Notes: generated from the letters alone by a model not told the origin. A DNA stretch of 64,000 nucleotides from Nitrospira sp. CG24A (GCA_002869925.2 NEWT02000029.1:143070-207069); one strand, 5' to 3'; counted from the stretch's first letter, positions 1-9,081 are shown. Numbers and translations are program-made.

Positions 1-1050
1 AGGTCCGTCACGCATGGCCACTGCGACGGCACGGTTCAGTTCGATCACCGGTGAGGGTTCGGCTTGCTGCAAGAGGGTATAGAGGCCAACGATCTGTGCC
101 CAGTCTGTTATGGCGGCGGTCGAAGCCTGAGCGTGCGCCGCGGCGATGGCGGCTTGGATAGTGTAGGGGCCGACCTGGCCCATCGACAAAGCTCGTTGTA
201 CGAGCGCGACCCCTTCCGCGATCTGTTCTCTGTTCCAGAGCGATCGGTCCTGATCCTCCAGAAGAATCAATTCGCCGGTTGCTGAAGTGCGCGCAGTCCG
301 TCGTGAGTCTTGCAACAATAGCAATCCCAAGAGTCCCGTTGCTTCCGGTTGCGGGAGCAACGGGATCAGCACTCGTCCCAGGCGGATTGCTTCTCCACAG
401 AGATCATGTCGCGTGATCGTGCTACCAGATGACGCCGAGTACCCTTCGTTGAATACCAGATAGACAACACGGAGCACGGCGTCCAGGCGATCCGGCAGTT
501 CTTTCTCGGACGGCACTTCGTAGGGGATGCGGGCGTCGCGGATTTTCGCTTTGGCCCGCACGATCCGTTGGGCGATCGTGGAAGGTTTTGTGAGAAATGC
601 GCGCGCGATTTCCTCGGTCGTGAGGCCGCAGACTTCTCGTAGCGTCATGGCGACCTGAGCCTCCGGTGCTAAGGCCGGATGGCAACAAGTAAAGATCAGC
701 CGCAGCCGGTCGTCCTCGACAGTCTCGTCGTCCTGCTCGCCAGGATCGGCGGCGGTCCAGTATTCCAGCTGCTTCGCCCTCTCCTCCAGCGACGCATCCT
801 GCCGCGTGCGCCTTCGTATGCCGTCGATGGCTTTGAAACGTCCAGTCGAGACGAGCCAGGCCCGTGGATTGGCCGGCACGCCATCCCGTGCCCACTGTTC
901 CACTGCGACGGCAAATGCATCGTGCAACGCTTCTTCTGCAGTTTCAAAATCGCCAAGAAGGCGAATGAGTGTGGCGAGCACCTGGCGGGACTCAGTTCGA
1001 TAGATCGCTTCCACCACTTCGCGCACATCTTTGAGATCGTCCATGCTCAT
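1..1050 (-). CDS. ECF-type RNA polymerase sigma factor (partial, C-terminus off the window)
   Basis: The minus strand is open from the ATG at 1050 to the window edge (350 codons, no stop). An AGGAGG sits about 10 bases upstream of the ATG. The N-terminal part reads as sigma-70 region 2 (LLGDFETAEEALHDAF, about residues 20-50). Region 4 follows near residues 130-170 (CGLTTEEIARAFLTKPS), with its helix-turn-helix. The remainder matches the long C-terminal extension of the SigJ/DUF6596 group (VYLVFNEGYSAS, then a TPR-like part ending AVAVAMRDGP). This group directs RNA polymerase to a small regulon and is usually about 400 residues, so little is missing. The YCII-type partner often found beside such factors is not in view. 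No anti-sigma gene is adjacent. Confidence 0.88.
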   Translation of the reverse strand, partial: MSMDDLKDVREVVEAIYRTESRQVLATLIRLLGDFETAEEALHDAFAVAVEQWARDGVPANPRAWLVSTGRFKAIDGIRRRTRQDASLEERAKQLEYWTAADPGEQDDETVEDDRLRLIFTCCHPALAPEAQVAMTLREVCGLTTEEIARAFLTKPSTIAQRIVRAKAKIRDARIPYEVPSEKELPDRLDAVLRVVYLVFNEGYSASSGSTITRHDLCGEAIRLGRVLIPLLPQPEATGLLGLLLLQDSRRTARTSATGELILLEDQDRSLWNREQIAEGVALVQRALSMGQVGPYTIQAAIAAAHAQASTAAITDWAQIVGLYTLLQQAEPSPVIELNRAVAVAMRDGP

Positions 1051-1144
1051 CGGTGATGAGCCTCCTAGCTACTTCCCGATTTTCTCCATGGTTCAGGAGG
1101 ACGCGATAGGCGCTTCATTGTGCGTGATCGAGAGGCGTGAGTCA

Positions 1145-1381
1145 GCAGGATGTTCAAAATGGCCGTTCAGCAAGGCCGCAGCGAGTGAAGGGCCGAAGGC
1201 GTACTCTCTGGGGCGCACGGTGCGACGAATAAGGAGCACCACATCTGTGCGCGCCGCCGAGTGGTGAGGCGGCCGGGTCCCCGTTGAGGGTCTGAACGAT
1301 GCGAGAGCGCCGTACGGGAAAAGGCGCGTCTTGGCGCGCCTGGGTTGGGCGGGTGAGAAGAGCGCCATTTTCAACAGCCTG
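1145..1381. repeat. Family A hairpin repeat carrying a nested 69-bp insert (A1)
   Basis: Outer arms near 1146-1160 and 1366-1381 (GGATGTTCAAAATGG / CCATTTTCAACAGCCT) pair. The inner part carries the family signature (CAGCAAGGCCGCAGCGAGTGAAGG, split here only by description; then GTTGAGGGTCTGAACGATGCGAG). Between them, at 1214-1282, lies an extra module beginning CGCACGGTGCG and ending GGGTCCCC. The same module occurs in the copy at 38.6 kb. The element fills the space between the sigma factor and the stop codon of the next gene. Confidence 0.8.
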
Positions 1382-2515
1382 CTAGAGTTTCTGCATGATC
1401 CGTTCGACATAGCCAGTGAGCTCCATATAGCCTTGCCCGTGAATCGGTTTCCCCTGTGCGGTGCCGGTTGTCTCGATGGCGCCTTCCCAATAGGTCACTT
1501 GTGTACTGCGTTTAGGGGAGAGTTCTTGATCAGCCATGCGGGGAATGAGTTCGAGTGAGAGTTGCTGTGAGGGAATGGTGAGGCGCCAACGTTGTGGATA
1601 GTGGGCCTTGCTTGCAGGACTGGTCCAATAACTAGTTGGTTCGAGTGTGAAGTCTCCAAGCAATAAATGATGCCCCTGTCCGTCGCGATCGATGAGCGTG
1701 CCGCTTGAGGCGGGATCGGCCGACCCGTCTGCCCGTCGAAGTCGATAGAGCATGAGTTCTCTTTGGTCATCGAGCTGCAGACAGAACCAGTCCCATCCGA
1801 CGAGGTTCTTATCGAGGTCGGCAGATCCGAACTCATGGTCCATCCAGCTGGTGCCGGTCACGTCGAACGATTCACCCCCGACCGTGAGGGTGCCGGTTGT
1901 GGCCAGTCTGGTGAAGGAATAGTAGTGGGAGGCTTGCCCGATGAGCGGACCTTTGCGGCTGATCCCGTTGGTGCCATGCACGATAGGCGGTTTATCCGTC
2001 GAGACGGTGAGTCGGATGGCGAGGTCGCCCTCTGCGGCCTCGAGGATCTGGGTGTCGGGAGCGGCTGGCGGCGATTCGGCGCGCCACCGATCGATCCAGG
2101 CGTGGAGACGGTCTTGCGCCGCACCGGCCTTGCCCAGAGCGGCCCGGCTCATTTTATCGGTATAGTGAAACCGGCTCTTGCTGAGATCGCTGATGGCGAA
2201 GTGGGCCAGGTAGAGGTGTGTGGCGGCCCACTTCGACGGGAGGGTTTTCGTCTGTTCGCGCGGCATACCACGGCGGAAGAAGGTGAGCTCATAGCCGAAT
2301 GGCCGGCCGTCCTTCGTCGTGACCTGGCCGGTGTAGTACCACCATTCGGTGCGAAACTCCTCATGCGACCCGTGATCGCGAGGGAACGCATATCGATAGC
2401 CTTCCGTAGCAAGGCGGAATTCCTCTGCCGTCTCGGCTGCGAGTCCCGGCATAACCATCATCAGGCTACTGGCCAGCAAGAGGGTGTGCCTGAAATGGCG
2501 CAGAAATTTGTCCAT
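1382..2515 (-). CDS. Secreted lipocalin-like (CrtC/AttH-type) protein
   Basis: About 377 residues from the ATG at 2515; an in-frame ATG at 2533 gives six more residues. The start MDKFLRHFRHTLLLASSL followed by MPGLAAETA is a signal peptide. The body has the features of the hydroxyneurosporene synthase/AttH lipocalin-like family: FRTEWWYYTGQV near residue 60, LAHFAISD, HYYSFTRLATTG, and GTSWMDHEFGSADL, a hallmark segment in the second half. Family members are periplasmic or hydratase-like two-barrel proteins, often encoded beside ABC exporters such as those at 3.4-5.2 kb. The catalytic function is unknown for this branch; a carotenoid hydratase role is not implied because no carotenoid gene is nearby. 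The stop codon abuts repeat A1. Confidence 0.8.
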   Translation of the reverse strand: MDKFLRHFRHTLLLASSLMMVMPGLAAETAEEFRLATEGYRYAFPRDHGSHEEFRTEWWYYTGQVTTKDGRPFGYELTFFRRGMPREQTKTLPSKWAATHLYLAHFAISDLSKSRFHYTDKMSRAALGKAGAAQDRLHAWIDRWRAESPPAAPDTQILEAAEGDLAIRLTVSTDKPPIVHGTNGISRKGPLIGQASHYYSFTRLATTGTLTVGGESFDVTGTSWMDHEFGSADLDKNLVGWDWFCLQLDDQRELMLYRLRRADGSADPASSGTLIDRDGQGHHLLLGDFTLEPTSYWTSPASKAHYPQRWRLTIPSQQLSLELIPRMADQELSPKRSTQVTYWEGAIETTGTAQGKPIHGQGYMELTGYVERIMQKL

Positions 2516-2649
2516 ATGAAAACGACCGGCCATGAGATGTTCTATGCGTCGCGTGCGCTTATATCATGCTTCGACTGATGGCACAAATCTCCTGTATTGA
2601 TAGGGAATTTTCATCGACTCGACGCGTGCACGGCGCCCACCTCGCGCCG

Positions 2650-2679
2650 TTGACAACTTTGTTGGCCATCAGCTATCGT
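2650..2679 (+). promoter_or_regulatory. Candidate sigma-70-type promoter
   Basis: TTGACA at 2650-2655, an 18-base spacer, and TATCGT at 2674-2679. The expected transcription start falls at about 2686, practically on the start codon at 2682/2685 of the next gene. No ribosome-binding site is visible there, which would fit a leaderless transcript. Prediction by eye only. Confidence 0.35.
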
Positions 2680-2681
2680 GA

Positions 2682-3374
2682 GTGATGGAGCCCAATCACG
2701 AGCGTGAACAACAAGGACGTATCCAGCCTCGCAGCGTGACGCCGTTTCCCATTCCGTCTCGCATTCCGGTGTTTCCGCTTCCGAATGTCGTGTTGTTCCC
2801 CAAGACCTATCTTCCTTTGCATATTTTTGAGCCCCGCTACCGTGCCATGGTCTCAGATGCGGTGACGAGTGGGCAGTGTATCGGCATGGCCCTGCTCAAG
2901 GATGGATGGGAGACAGACTATTACGGCCATCCACCGGTGTTTCCCATTGGCTGCGTCGGTCGATTGGCGAGCGTGCAGACCTTAGCCGATGGTCGGTCCA
3001 ACATCTTATTACAGGGGCTGGAGCGGTTTGCGATTGAACGAGAGTGGTACGACAAGGCCTATCGTGAAGCCACGATTGCGGTCACGATTCGAGGCACAGA
3101 GACGTCGCTGGATCCCATGGTCCGCCGACGACTGTTCGCCATGCTGGAGTCGTATCTCCAATCCCGCAACGACGTGCCGACATGGCAGGAGTTGTTTCGG
3201 GAAGAAGTCAGCGATGAGATTATCGTCAATACCCTATCCACGTACTTGGAGTGTACGCCGCTGGAAAAGCAGTTTTTGTTGGAAGCAGACAGTCTTCATC
3301 AACAAGCCCGCCGCCTCAGTGACCTCATCGAATTCATGATCCACGATCGATCCGGTGCGAAGGGCTGGGGCTGA
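2682..3374 (+). CDS. LON N-terminal (substrate-binding) domain protein
   Basis: 230 residues; starts GTG 2682 or ATG 2685. The segment RIPVFPLPNVVLFPKTYLPL then HIFEPRYRAMV (about residues 28-57) is the typical opening of the PUA-like LON substrate-binding domain. There is no AAA+ or protease part, so this is a stand-alone LON-N protein and not Lon itself. Such proteins occur widely in bacteria with no settled role. The stop codon overlaps the ATG of the ABC ATPase (TGATG), indicating translational coupling and one operon with the exporter pair. Confidence 0.85.
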   Translation: MMEPNHEREQQGRIQPRSVTPFPIPSRIPVFPLPNVVLFPKTYLPLHIFEPRYRAMVSDAVTSGQCIGMALLKDGWETDYYGHPPVFPIGCVGRLASVQTLADGRSNILLQGLERFAIEREWYDKAYREATIAVTIRGTETSLDPMVRRRLFAMLESYLQSRNDVPTWQELFREEVSDEIIVNTLSTYLECTPLEKQFLLEADSLHQQARRLSDLIEFMIHDRSGAKGWG

Positions 3375-4348
3375 TGGATCGCGCCATCGCGATCCAGGTG
3401 TCTCGGCTCACCAAAGCCTATGATAAGCATATGGCGGTTTCCGATCTGTCGTTTGAGGTCTATGCCGGTGAGATCTTCGGTCTGCTGGGGCCGAACGGGG
3501 CGGGGAAAAGCACGACGCTCAGGACGCTTATCACGCTGTTGACGCCGACGTCGGGCACGGCCAGTATCTTGGGCCACGATACGGTGCGTGAGGCGGATGT
3601 TGTCCGGCGGCTGATCGGGTATGTGCCTCAGGAACGTGCCATCGATCGCTTTCTGACCGGTCGGGAACATCTCCAACTTCTCGGCGCGCTGTATCACCTG
3701 TCCAAAGCCGAAGCCGCGAAACGCATTGCCGAGCTGCTCAAGCTTGTGGAATTGGAAGAGGCGGCCGATCGCGCGGCCAAAACATATTCCGGAGGGATGA
3801 AGCGAAAGCTCGACATCGCCTGCGGCCTCTTGCCGGATCCCAAGATCCTATTCCTCGACGAGCCGACGCTGGGCTTGGATGTACAGAGCCGGCTCCGGAT
3901 TTGGGACTATGTGCGGATGTTGAAGGAACGCGGTATGACGATCGTCATGACGACGAATTACCTGGATGAGGCGGATCAGCTCTGTGACCGGTTGGCCATC
4001 ATCGACGGGGGGAAGATTAAAACGCTCGGATCGCCGGCTGAGCTGAAGATCGGGCTTGGCGGCGATATTGTGTCATTGACCTTGAAGGACCCGGGTAAGA
4101 TCCCGACGCTGGTGTCTGCATTGACGAACCAACCGGCCATGCGAGCGGTCAAGGCGACGCCGACCGGTTTGGATATCCGGGTCGAGTCGCCGGAGAAAGC
4201 CCTGCCCGCCATCCTCGAGTCCGCCAATCGATTGGATTGCCAACTGGAATTTATCGAGTACCACCGGCCTCGGTTGGACGACGTGTTCATCGCTCATACG
4301 GGCCGATCGATGAAAGACGATATTCCCATAGAGAAGGAGGGTGTGTGA
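3374..4348 (+). CDS. ABC transporter ATP-binding protein (DrrA-like)
   Basis: 324 residues. Walker A GPNGAGKS at 39-46, Q-loop glutamine at about 86, signature YSGGM at 138-142, Walker B ILFLDEP at 158-164, and a C-terminal DUF4162-type extension ending near YHRPRLDDVFIAHTG. This layout belongs to the daunorubicin-resistance (DrrA/CcmA-like) ATPases that power ABC-2 exporters. The permease is the next gene. The substrate cannot be read from sequence; drugs, lipids or polysaccharide precursors are all possible. Confidence 0.93.
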   Translation: MDRAIAIQVSRLTKAYDKHMAVSDLSFEVYAGEIFGLLGPNGAGKSTTLRTLITLLTPTSGTASILGHDTVREADVVRRLIGYVPQERAIDRFLTGREHLQLLGALYHLSKAEAAKRIAELLKLVELEEAADRAAKTYSGGMKRKLDIACGLLPDPKILFLDEPTLGLDVQSRLRIWDYVRMLKERGMTIVMTTNYLDEADQLCDRLAIIDGGKIKTLGSPAELKIGLGGDIVSLTLKDPGKIPTLVSALTNQPAMRAVKATPTGLDIRVESPEKALPAILESANRLDCQLEFIEYHRPRLDDVFIAHTGRSMKDDIPIEKEGV

Positions 4349-4430
4349 TGCGTGATGCGAACGGTCGAGGGGGTGTGTGCTTTGCAGCCTCGACAGTACG
4401 TTTCATGTTTGACGTGTCACATTTTACGTC

Positions 4431-5210
4431 ATGACAGAATACTGGCAAGAAATCAGTGCGTTGACGATGCGGTGGGTCAGGCGGCTCAGCCGCGAGAAGT
4501 TCAGTATGCTGTTCACACTTGTGCAGCCGATGCTGTTCTGGCTGATCTTTTTCGGCAACCTGTTCCAGCGCGCTGCGGATGTGCAAGTGACGCAAGCTCC
4601 GGATTACATCAGCTTCCTGACAGCCGGCGTGGTCGTCATGACGGTGCTCAACAACGGGCTTGCCGGGGGCGTCGATCTGTTGTTCGACAAGGAGAACGGG
4701 TTTCTGGAACGGTTGATGACCACGCCGATCCATCGGACGTCTGTGATTCTGAGCCGTTTCATCTTTGTCATGACGATTACCTCGCTCCAAGTGCTCGTCA
4801 TCCTCGGGGTCGCCTTTCTGTTCGGCGTCCAGCCGGCGACGGGGCTTCTGGGTATTGCCGCAATCTTAATGATCGGGATGCTCTTCGGCGTCGGTCTCAC
4901 CGCGATTTCCATGGCGATGGCCTTTTCCGTGAAAAGTCACGGTGACTTCTTTTCGGTCCTGGGCTTCCTCTCGCTCCCGATGATTTTTTTAAGCTCGGCC
5001 TTGGTTCCTTTGACGGGGATGCCGGCATGGATGGGGTTTCTGGCGCGCTTCAACCCGATGACCTGGGCGATCGACGCGGTGCGGCCGCTCATCCTTTCCG
5101 GCTGGACAGAAGCGCTTCCCCATGTTGGAATGGTGGTGATCGTTATGGTGATTTTTGATGCACTGTGTCTCTACGGGAGCGCCAAGGTGTTCCGTCGGGC
5201 CATGGGGTGA
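4431..5210 (+). CDS. ABC-2 type transporter permease (DrrB-like)
   Basis: 259 residues with about six hydrophobic segments (for example MLFTLVQPMLFWLIFFGNLF near residue 25). It carries the family segments LERLMTTPIHRTSVILSRF and the terminal FNPMTWAIDAVRPL. It pairs with the ATPase upstream. The 82-base gap between the two genes holds a short GTTTCATGTTTGACGTG-type repeat fragment, so coupling is by shared transcript and not by overlap. Confidence 0.92.
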   Translation: MTEYWQEISALTMRWVRRLSREKFSMLFTLVQPMLFWLIFFGNLFQRAADVQVTQAPDYISFLTAGVVVMTVLNNGLAGGVDLLFDKENGFLERLMTTPIHRTSVILSRFIFVMTITSLQVLVILGVAFLFGVQPATGLLGIAAILMIGMLFGVGLTAISMAMAFSVKSHGDFFSVLGFLSLPMIFLSSALVPLTGMPAWMGFLARFNPMTWAIDAVRPLILSGWTEALPHVGMVVIVMVIFDALCLYGSAKVFRRAMG

Positions 5211-5236
5211 TGGGCGGGCTTTCGAGGAGTTCTCCT

Positions 5237-6097
5237 ATGGTGACAAACGAAAGCCAAATCAGGGCGTTGATCAGGCTGTTGGCCGATGAGGACGAGAGGA
5301 TCGTCCGGACCATCAGCGGTAAACTCATCGATATCGGTCCCACTGCGGTTCCCTTGCTTCAAGAAGCGGAAATCGAACAACCGGAAATGGCCGATCGCCT
5401 GGTCTCGGTGCTTGAGGAAATCCGCGGCGGAAACCTCGAAGATGAACTCACGCAGCTGGTGGCGCAGCCGGACGATTCGATGAATCTCGAGCGCGGTGCG
5501 TTCCTGGTTGCCCGGTACGCCTACCCGTCGCTCACCGTGTCCTCGTATGCGCGACAACTCGATGAAATGGCGCAGGAAGTGCAAGATCGGATCGGCCCAC
5601 GCGCATCGGGTGAGGAAACGATCAAGACCTTGAACCGATACCTCTTTACGGAGCAGGGCTTCAAAGGCAACACGAAGAATTATTATGAGTTAGAAAATAG
5701 CTACCTCAATTGTGTGATCGACCGACGAACAGGTATTCCGATCAGCCTCTCGACGGTGTACCTCCTTGTCGGAAAGCGGCTGAGTCTTCCAGTTCAGGGG
5801 ATCGGGATGCCGGGCCATTTTCTCGTGAAGTACGAATCGGATCGCTATAAGATTTTTGTCGATTGTTTCAACGGAGGGGCGTTGCTGACCGAGAAAAATT
5901 GCCAGCGGTTTCTCACGGAAGCCGGCTATGGATTCGACGAGAAATACTTACAGCAGAGTCCGGTGCGAGCCATTCTTTCCCGTATGATCAAGAACCTCTT
6001 GGCCATCTATGCCAAACTCGACGATCCTCTTAAGAAAGCCCGCCTGACGAAGTTCATCGAAATCTTAGGCTGTGATAACCGCGAAGGCGGCTTGTAG
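5237..6097 (+). CDS. SirB1/transglutaminase-like family protein
   Basis: The ATG at 5237 is preceded by GAGGAG and gives 286 residues; the open frame upstream overlaps the permease and is not needed. The first 75 residues are HEAT-like helices (RALIRLLADEDERIVRTISG, VPLLQEAEIEQPEMADRL). The rest matches the SirB1 N-terminal transglutaminase-like domain: NYYELENSYLNCVIDRRTGI, then PISLSTVYLLVGKRL, GIGMPGHFLVKY and IFVDCFNGG. Proteins of this type are thought to be peptidase/transglutaminase-fold proteins of uncertain activity. It follows the ABC genes on the same strand after 26 bases, so it may be the last gene of that operon. Confidence 0.85.
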   Translation: MVTNESQIRALIRLLADEDERIVRTISGKLIDIGPTAVPLLQEAEIEQPEMADRLVSVLEEIRGGNLEDELTQLVAQPDDSMNLERGAFLVARYAYPSLTVSSYARQLDEMAQEVQDRIGPRASGEETIKTLNRYLFTEQGFKGNTKNYYELENSYLNCVIDRRTGIPISLSTVYLLVGKRLSLPVQGIGMPGHFLVKYESDRYKIFVDCFNGGALLTEKNCQRFLTEAGYGFDEKYLQQSPVRAILSRMIKNLLAIYAKLDDPLKKARLTKFIEILGCDNREGGL

Positions 6098-6104
6098 CCG
6101 CAAT

Positions 6105-6186
6105 TCGTGAAACGTAAAACGTGAAAAGTGAAAGGTTTCTGAGGGAGAGCCCTCTGCGATCCCACGTCCGACTTTTCACTGCTCTT
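6105..6186. repeat. Short AT-rich GTGAAAAGT-type inverted repeat (family E)
   Basis: Heptamer-like runs (GTGAAACGTAAAACGTG, AAAAGTGAAAGG) are followed about 45 bases later by the complementary CCGACTTTTCAC. Similar paired copies occur at 19299-19375 and 28330-28425, and a single arm at 4399-4432. All sit just after a stop codon. Confidence 0.6.
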
Positions 6187-6410
6187 TAGAACGACTTTTT
6201 CAGGAGCCTGCTAGCCCGCAATATTCATGACGGTTCGTCGCGAAATCGCTGAGCCGCGTCGCGAGACCAGCGCGCGGAGCCCTGAGAACCCGATGCGTAC
6301 TCATGCAGTACGGTGAGGGTCCGAGGGGCGAGCCCGCTGGCCGTAGGCTTGTCGCAGCAGCGGATCGGCGATTGCAGCAGAAGCGCTCATGAATAATGCG
6401 GGCTACAGTT
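6187..6410. repeat. Partial family A arm followed by family C inverted-repeat element
   Basis: ACGACTTTTTCAGGAGCCTGCT (6190-6212) is a lone family A end. It is followed by a near-palindromic element whose arms are TAGCCCGCAATATTCATGA near 6211 and TCATGAATAATGCGGGCTA near 6390. The same arm types recur at 29391-29470 and 63610-63650. Confidence 0.65.
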
Positions 6411-7158
6411 TGATTGCCATTAAGTCCCGCGCTACCACAATCTTTCCCCCGAACGCTTCCCCAGCCTGTTCCCGCACATTATATCGGTCGGTAATCGGGT
6501 AGAAGTGCGATAAGACGAGTTGGCCGACTCCAGCCTCTTTGGCCACCTGCCCACATTGACCGGCATGCAGATGGACCGGGTTCGGCCGGCTTGCCGGAAA
6601 GGAACAGTCCAGCACCGCGAGGTCGGTGTCTCCGCACAGGCGTACGAGGTTGTCGCAGTATTGTGAATCGCCGGAATAGGCTAGGGCCTTCCCGCCATAT
6701 TCGATTCGATAGCCCAAGCAATGGAGGTTCTCGGTGTGGGTCACCGTTCGGGGAATCACCGTCGTCTTTCCGATCATAAACGCCCGATCAGCCACTTCCT
6801 TGAAATGAACCGCGAACGGTGCCTGCGTAAAGCCGGGTAGGGTAGCAAAGAGAGTCCGGAAGAACTTCCTGGTCCCTCGAGGGCCAATGACGGTCAGCGG
6901 TGGCCTGGTGCCTCCTTCATATTTGGTGAAGATCATCGCGTCGAAGAAATAGGTGATGAAGTCCGAAAAGTGATCGGCGTGGTAGTGAGAAAAGAGAATG
7001 TGGGTAATTCGATGCCGGTTCACGCCGGTCTTTAAAAGATTGGTCAGTGTGCGTGGGCCAAAGTCCAACAGCATCGTATGGTCGGTTCGGACCAGATAGC
7101 CTGCGGCGGCTCGTGAGGGGTGTACGTTTGTGCCTGAGCCGAGGATGGTTAAGCGCAT
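6403..7158 (-). CDS. MBL-fold metallo-hydrolase (RNase Z-like)
   Basis: I place the start at the ATG at 7158 (MRLTILGSGTN), giving 251 residues; the frame extends 35 codons further but without a family match. The metal-binding HxHxDH motif is SHYHADH at residues 57-63, with further histidines in THTENLHCLGY and a distal LSHFYP. The glycine-rich N-terminus and overall pattern are those of RNase Z/arylsulfatase-like metallo-beta-lactamase enzymes. Whether it is a true tRNase Z is unclear: the typical exosite arm is not obvious. The C-terminus runs into the family C repeat. Confidence 0.85.
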   Translation of the reverse strand: MRLTILGSGTNVHPSRAAAGYLVRTDHTMLLDFGPRTLTNLLKTGVNRHRITHILFSHYHADHFSDFITYFFDAMIFTKYEGGTRPPLTVIGPRGTRKFFRTLFATLPGFTQAPFAVHFKEVADRAFMIGKTTVIPRTVTHTENLHCLGYRIEYGGKALAYSGDSQYCDNLVRLCGDTDLAVLDCSFPASRPNPVHLHAGQCGQVAKEAGVGQLVLSHFYPITDRYNVREQAGEAFGGKIVVARDLMAIKL

Positions 7159-7243
7159 AGATTCACAGAGGTTGAGGTTAGTTGTACGGTTAATCCGAAT
7201 AGGGTATTTCTTGCCACATTGAACCTTCAGCCTGCGCCCCAAC

Positions 7244-7777
7244 CTATTGTTGGAAGCTATCACGCAGGCGTAAGAGCAATGTGCGAGCCTGGTCCACTTC
7301 TTCGCGGCTCAAGGCCCGCGCAAAGAATGGACGAAGAAAAGCCATGTGGGCTGCAAACGTCTTCCGAAAGAGCGCATCGCCTTTCGCAGTTAACGAGATC
7401 TTGGTGCAACGGCGATCGTGTTTCATGGCATCCCTCCGGATCAAGCCTTTGGAGACAAGGCGATCGAGGACGCCGGTCAGCGTGCCTTTGGTCACGAGCG
7501 TCTGGGCCGAGAGCTCTGAGCAGGTCATGCCCTCGGTATCTCCTAGCGTGGCGATGACATCGAACTGTGAGGGCGTGAGCCGCAGCGATTTGATATGGCG
7601 GATGTCGATGCGCCAGAAGGCCAGATAGGCTTCGACGAGGGGCCGCAACACTTTCAGATAGGGGTCGTCCTTCAGATCCGGCAATTCCATGACGGAAGGA
7701 TAGTCCGTGCTAGGACGAAGATTCAAGAGGGGAGAGGAGGGCAGACTAGACGGTCTCTGACCCTCCCCTGATTTCAT
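7244..7777 (-). CDS. MarR family transcriptional regulator
   Basis: The start at ATG 7777 is chosen because GGAGG lies five bases upstream; an in-frame ATG at 7789 has no such site. 177 residues. The winged helix-turn-helix reads LTPSQFDVIATLGDTEG, then MTCSELSAQTLVTKGTLTG and a wing with KHDRRCTKISLTAKG. MarR proteins are dimeric repressors usually responding to small phenolic or oxidative ligands. It lies 85 bases upstream of the MBL-fold gene on the same strand, so both could be co-transcribed and the hydrolase could be a target. Confidence 0.9.
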   Translation of the reverse strand: MKSGEGQRPSSLPSSPLLNLRPSTDYPSVMELPDLKDDPYLKVLRPLVEAYLAFWRIDIRHIKSLRLTPSQFDVIATLGDTEGMTCSELSAQTLVTKGTLTGVLDRLVSKGLIRRDAMKHDRRCTKISLTAKGDALFRKTFAAHMAFLRPFFARALSREEVDQARTLLLRLRDSFQQ

Positions 7778-8004
7778 AGACACCTCCACGGGTTATTGTC
7801 CCCTTTTGCGAGAAGATTGAGACAAGAAAAGGCTACTTCATCGGAATCCTTTCCCCAGCCGCGCCGTCTCGCGCATTGCCCGCTTCCGACATTCTGCTGC
7901 ACCGCACCCGTTCACTCCCTGTGCTCACGCCCCGATGCAATTGCCGACGCGAATCGAGTACAGTGTGCAGATTATTTCTCGTTGTCTGATGCATTGGAGG
8001 AGCC

Positions 8005-8262
8005 ATGGCGGTGTTTCGACGACCCGAGTTGGAAAAGGATAACCCGACTGCCCCTCAGATGTATGTGGGGCCCAGGAGGCGGCGCGCGCTGTTACGTGAA
8101 GCCTCGTTGTCGCCTGCCTCAAGGCATGGGGACATGGCCGAGACGCTGCAGGCCTTGACGGCAGCGGCAGAACGATTTGTGGCGAGCGTGCCGCCATCGA
8201 AGAAGCTGCAAGAGGAACGGACCGCATTGCTGGAGGCAATTATCCAGGCGCAACAGCTTTGA
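8005..8262 (+). CDS. Small uncharacterised protein
   Basis: 85 residues; ATG 8005 preceded by GGAGGAG at ideal spacing, which is the main reason to call it real. The N-terminal half is basic (GPRRRRALLREASLSPAS); the C-terminal half is a predicted amphipathic helix pair (MAETLQALTAAAERFVASV, then KLQEERTALLEAIIQAQQL). I do not recognise a family. It stands alone between a divergent MarR gene and the ORF6N gene. Confidence 0.6.
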   Translation: MAVFRRPELEKDNPTAPQMYVGPRRRRALLREASLSPASRHGDMAETLQALTAAAERFVASVPPSKKLQEERTALLEAIIQAQQL

Positions 8263-8272
8263 CCAGAGTTGA

Positions 8273-8397
8273 GGGGGCATTGCTTGACCTTGCATCGCCA
8301 TCGCTGATGTCTTGAGTAAGGCTCCGAAAGCTTTGGCGTGGGTTACGATCGGCGAGGAGCGGTCCGGTCTTCTTCTGAATTTGGAGGTCGGTTGGGA
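8273..8397. repeat. Left copy of an imperfect direct repeat flanking the ORF6N gene
   Basis: The segment from GGGGGCATTGCTTGACC to TTTGGAGGTCGG resembles 9082-9200 (GGGGGCGATGGCTTGACC to TTGCAGGTCGG) over about 120 bases with scattered mismatches. On the minus strand both encode a similar peptide (KTGPLLADR / KTRPLLTDR). They are probably relics of one duplicated sequence. Confidence 0.55.
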
Positions 8398-8419
8398 GGG
8401 GGCAGCTACGCCTTCTCAG

Positions 8420-8998
8420 TTAGGTTTTGAACCCGATTCGTTTGACCTTGGGCTCTGGCTCCGCCATGAGGCTACGAATCGCCTCGAAGACGGCCCGAAA
8501 CTGGCTGTCGTATTTCTTTTCCAATTCATTGAGTCGCCGGGCGAGTGTCTTGTTCGACCCGATCATCTCTCGAAGTTGAACAAACGCTCGCATAATGGCA
8601 ATGTTCACTTGGATAGCGCGCTCGCTATGCAGCACGCTTGAGAGCATGGCCACGCCTTGCTCGGTGAATGCGTAGGGGCGATAGCGCCTTCCCCCTGGTC
8701 CAGTTTTTGAGGTCGCAAATTGCGACCTCAAACGTTCGACCTCTTCGGGCGTCAACTGGAACATAAAATCGGAAGGAAATCTCTTCTTGTTGCGCCTGAC
8801 TTGTTCATTGAGCCGTTTTGTTGGCACACCGTAGAGGATTGCCAGATCTGTATCCAGCATCACTCGATGTCCACGGATAAGCAGAATGGTTCGCTCAACG
8901 TGTTCGGTCAGTATTGGCAAGGCCATACGAGTTCTTTTACGATAAAATAATACGTCTTTGGGCGACAGAGTCATATCGTTTCTGCCTCGGGAAAGCAA
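8420..8998 (-). CDS. ORF6N domain DNA-binding protein
   Basis: 192 residues from 8998, or 169 from an internal ATG at 8929 ([14 protein letters not shown]), which fits the family start better. The ORF6N domain spans roughly residues 30-120: [39 protein letters not shown], and [20 protein letters not shown]. It is followed by a coiled-coil-prone tail ([20 protein letters not shown]). ORF6N/KilA-N-type proteins are common in phages and mobile islands. The gene is bracketed by an imperfect direct repeat (8273-8397 and 9082-9200), consistent with acquisition. Confidence 0.88.
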   Translation of the reverse strand: MLSRGRNDMTLSPKDVLFYRKRTRMALPILTEHVERTILLIRGHRVMLDTDLAILYGVPTKRLNEQVRRNKKRFPSDFMFQLTPEEVERLRSQFATSKTGPGGRRYRPYAFTEQGVAMLSSVLHSERAIQVNIAIMRAFVQLREMIGSNKTLARRLNELEKKYDSQFRAVFEAIRSLMAEPEPKVKRIGFKT

Positions 8999-9081
8999 CG
9001 GACAAAGCGATGCAATGGAAGTATGTACAATAAATTACGAATGGTAATTGAGTTGGACAGAGGTGGAGCGAATGTGGGGGC

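Noticed and set aside
1763-2578. 271-codon plus-strand frame opposite the lipocalin-like gene
   Set aside because: Shadow frame; the minus strand has the signal peptide and the family motifs.
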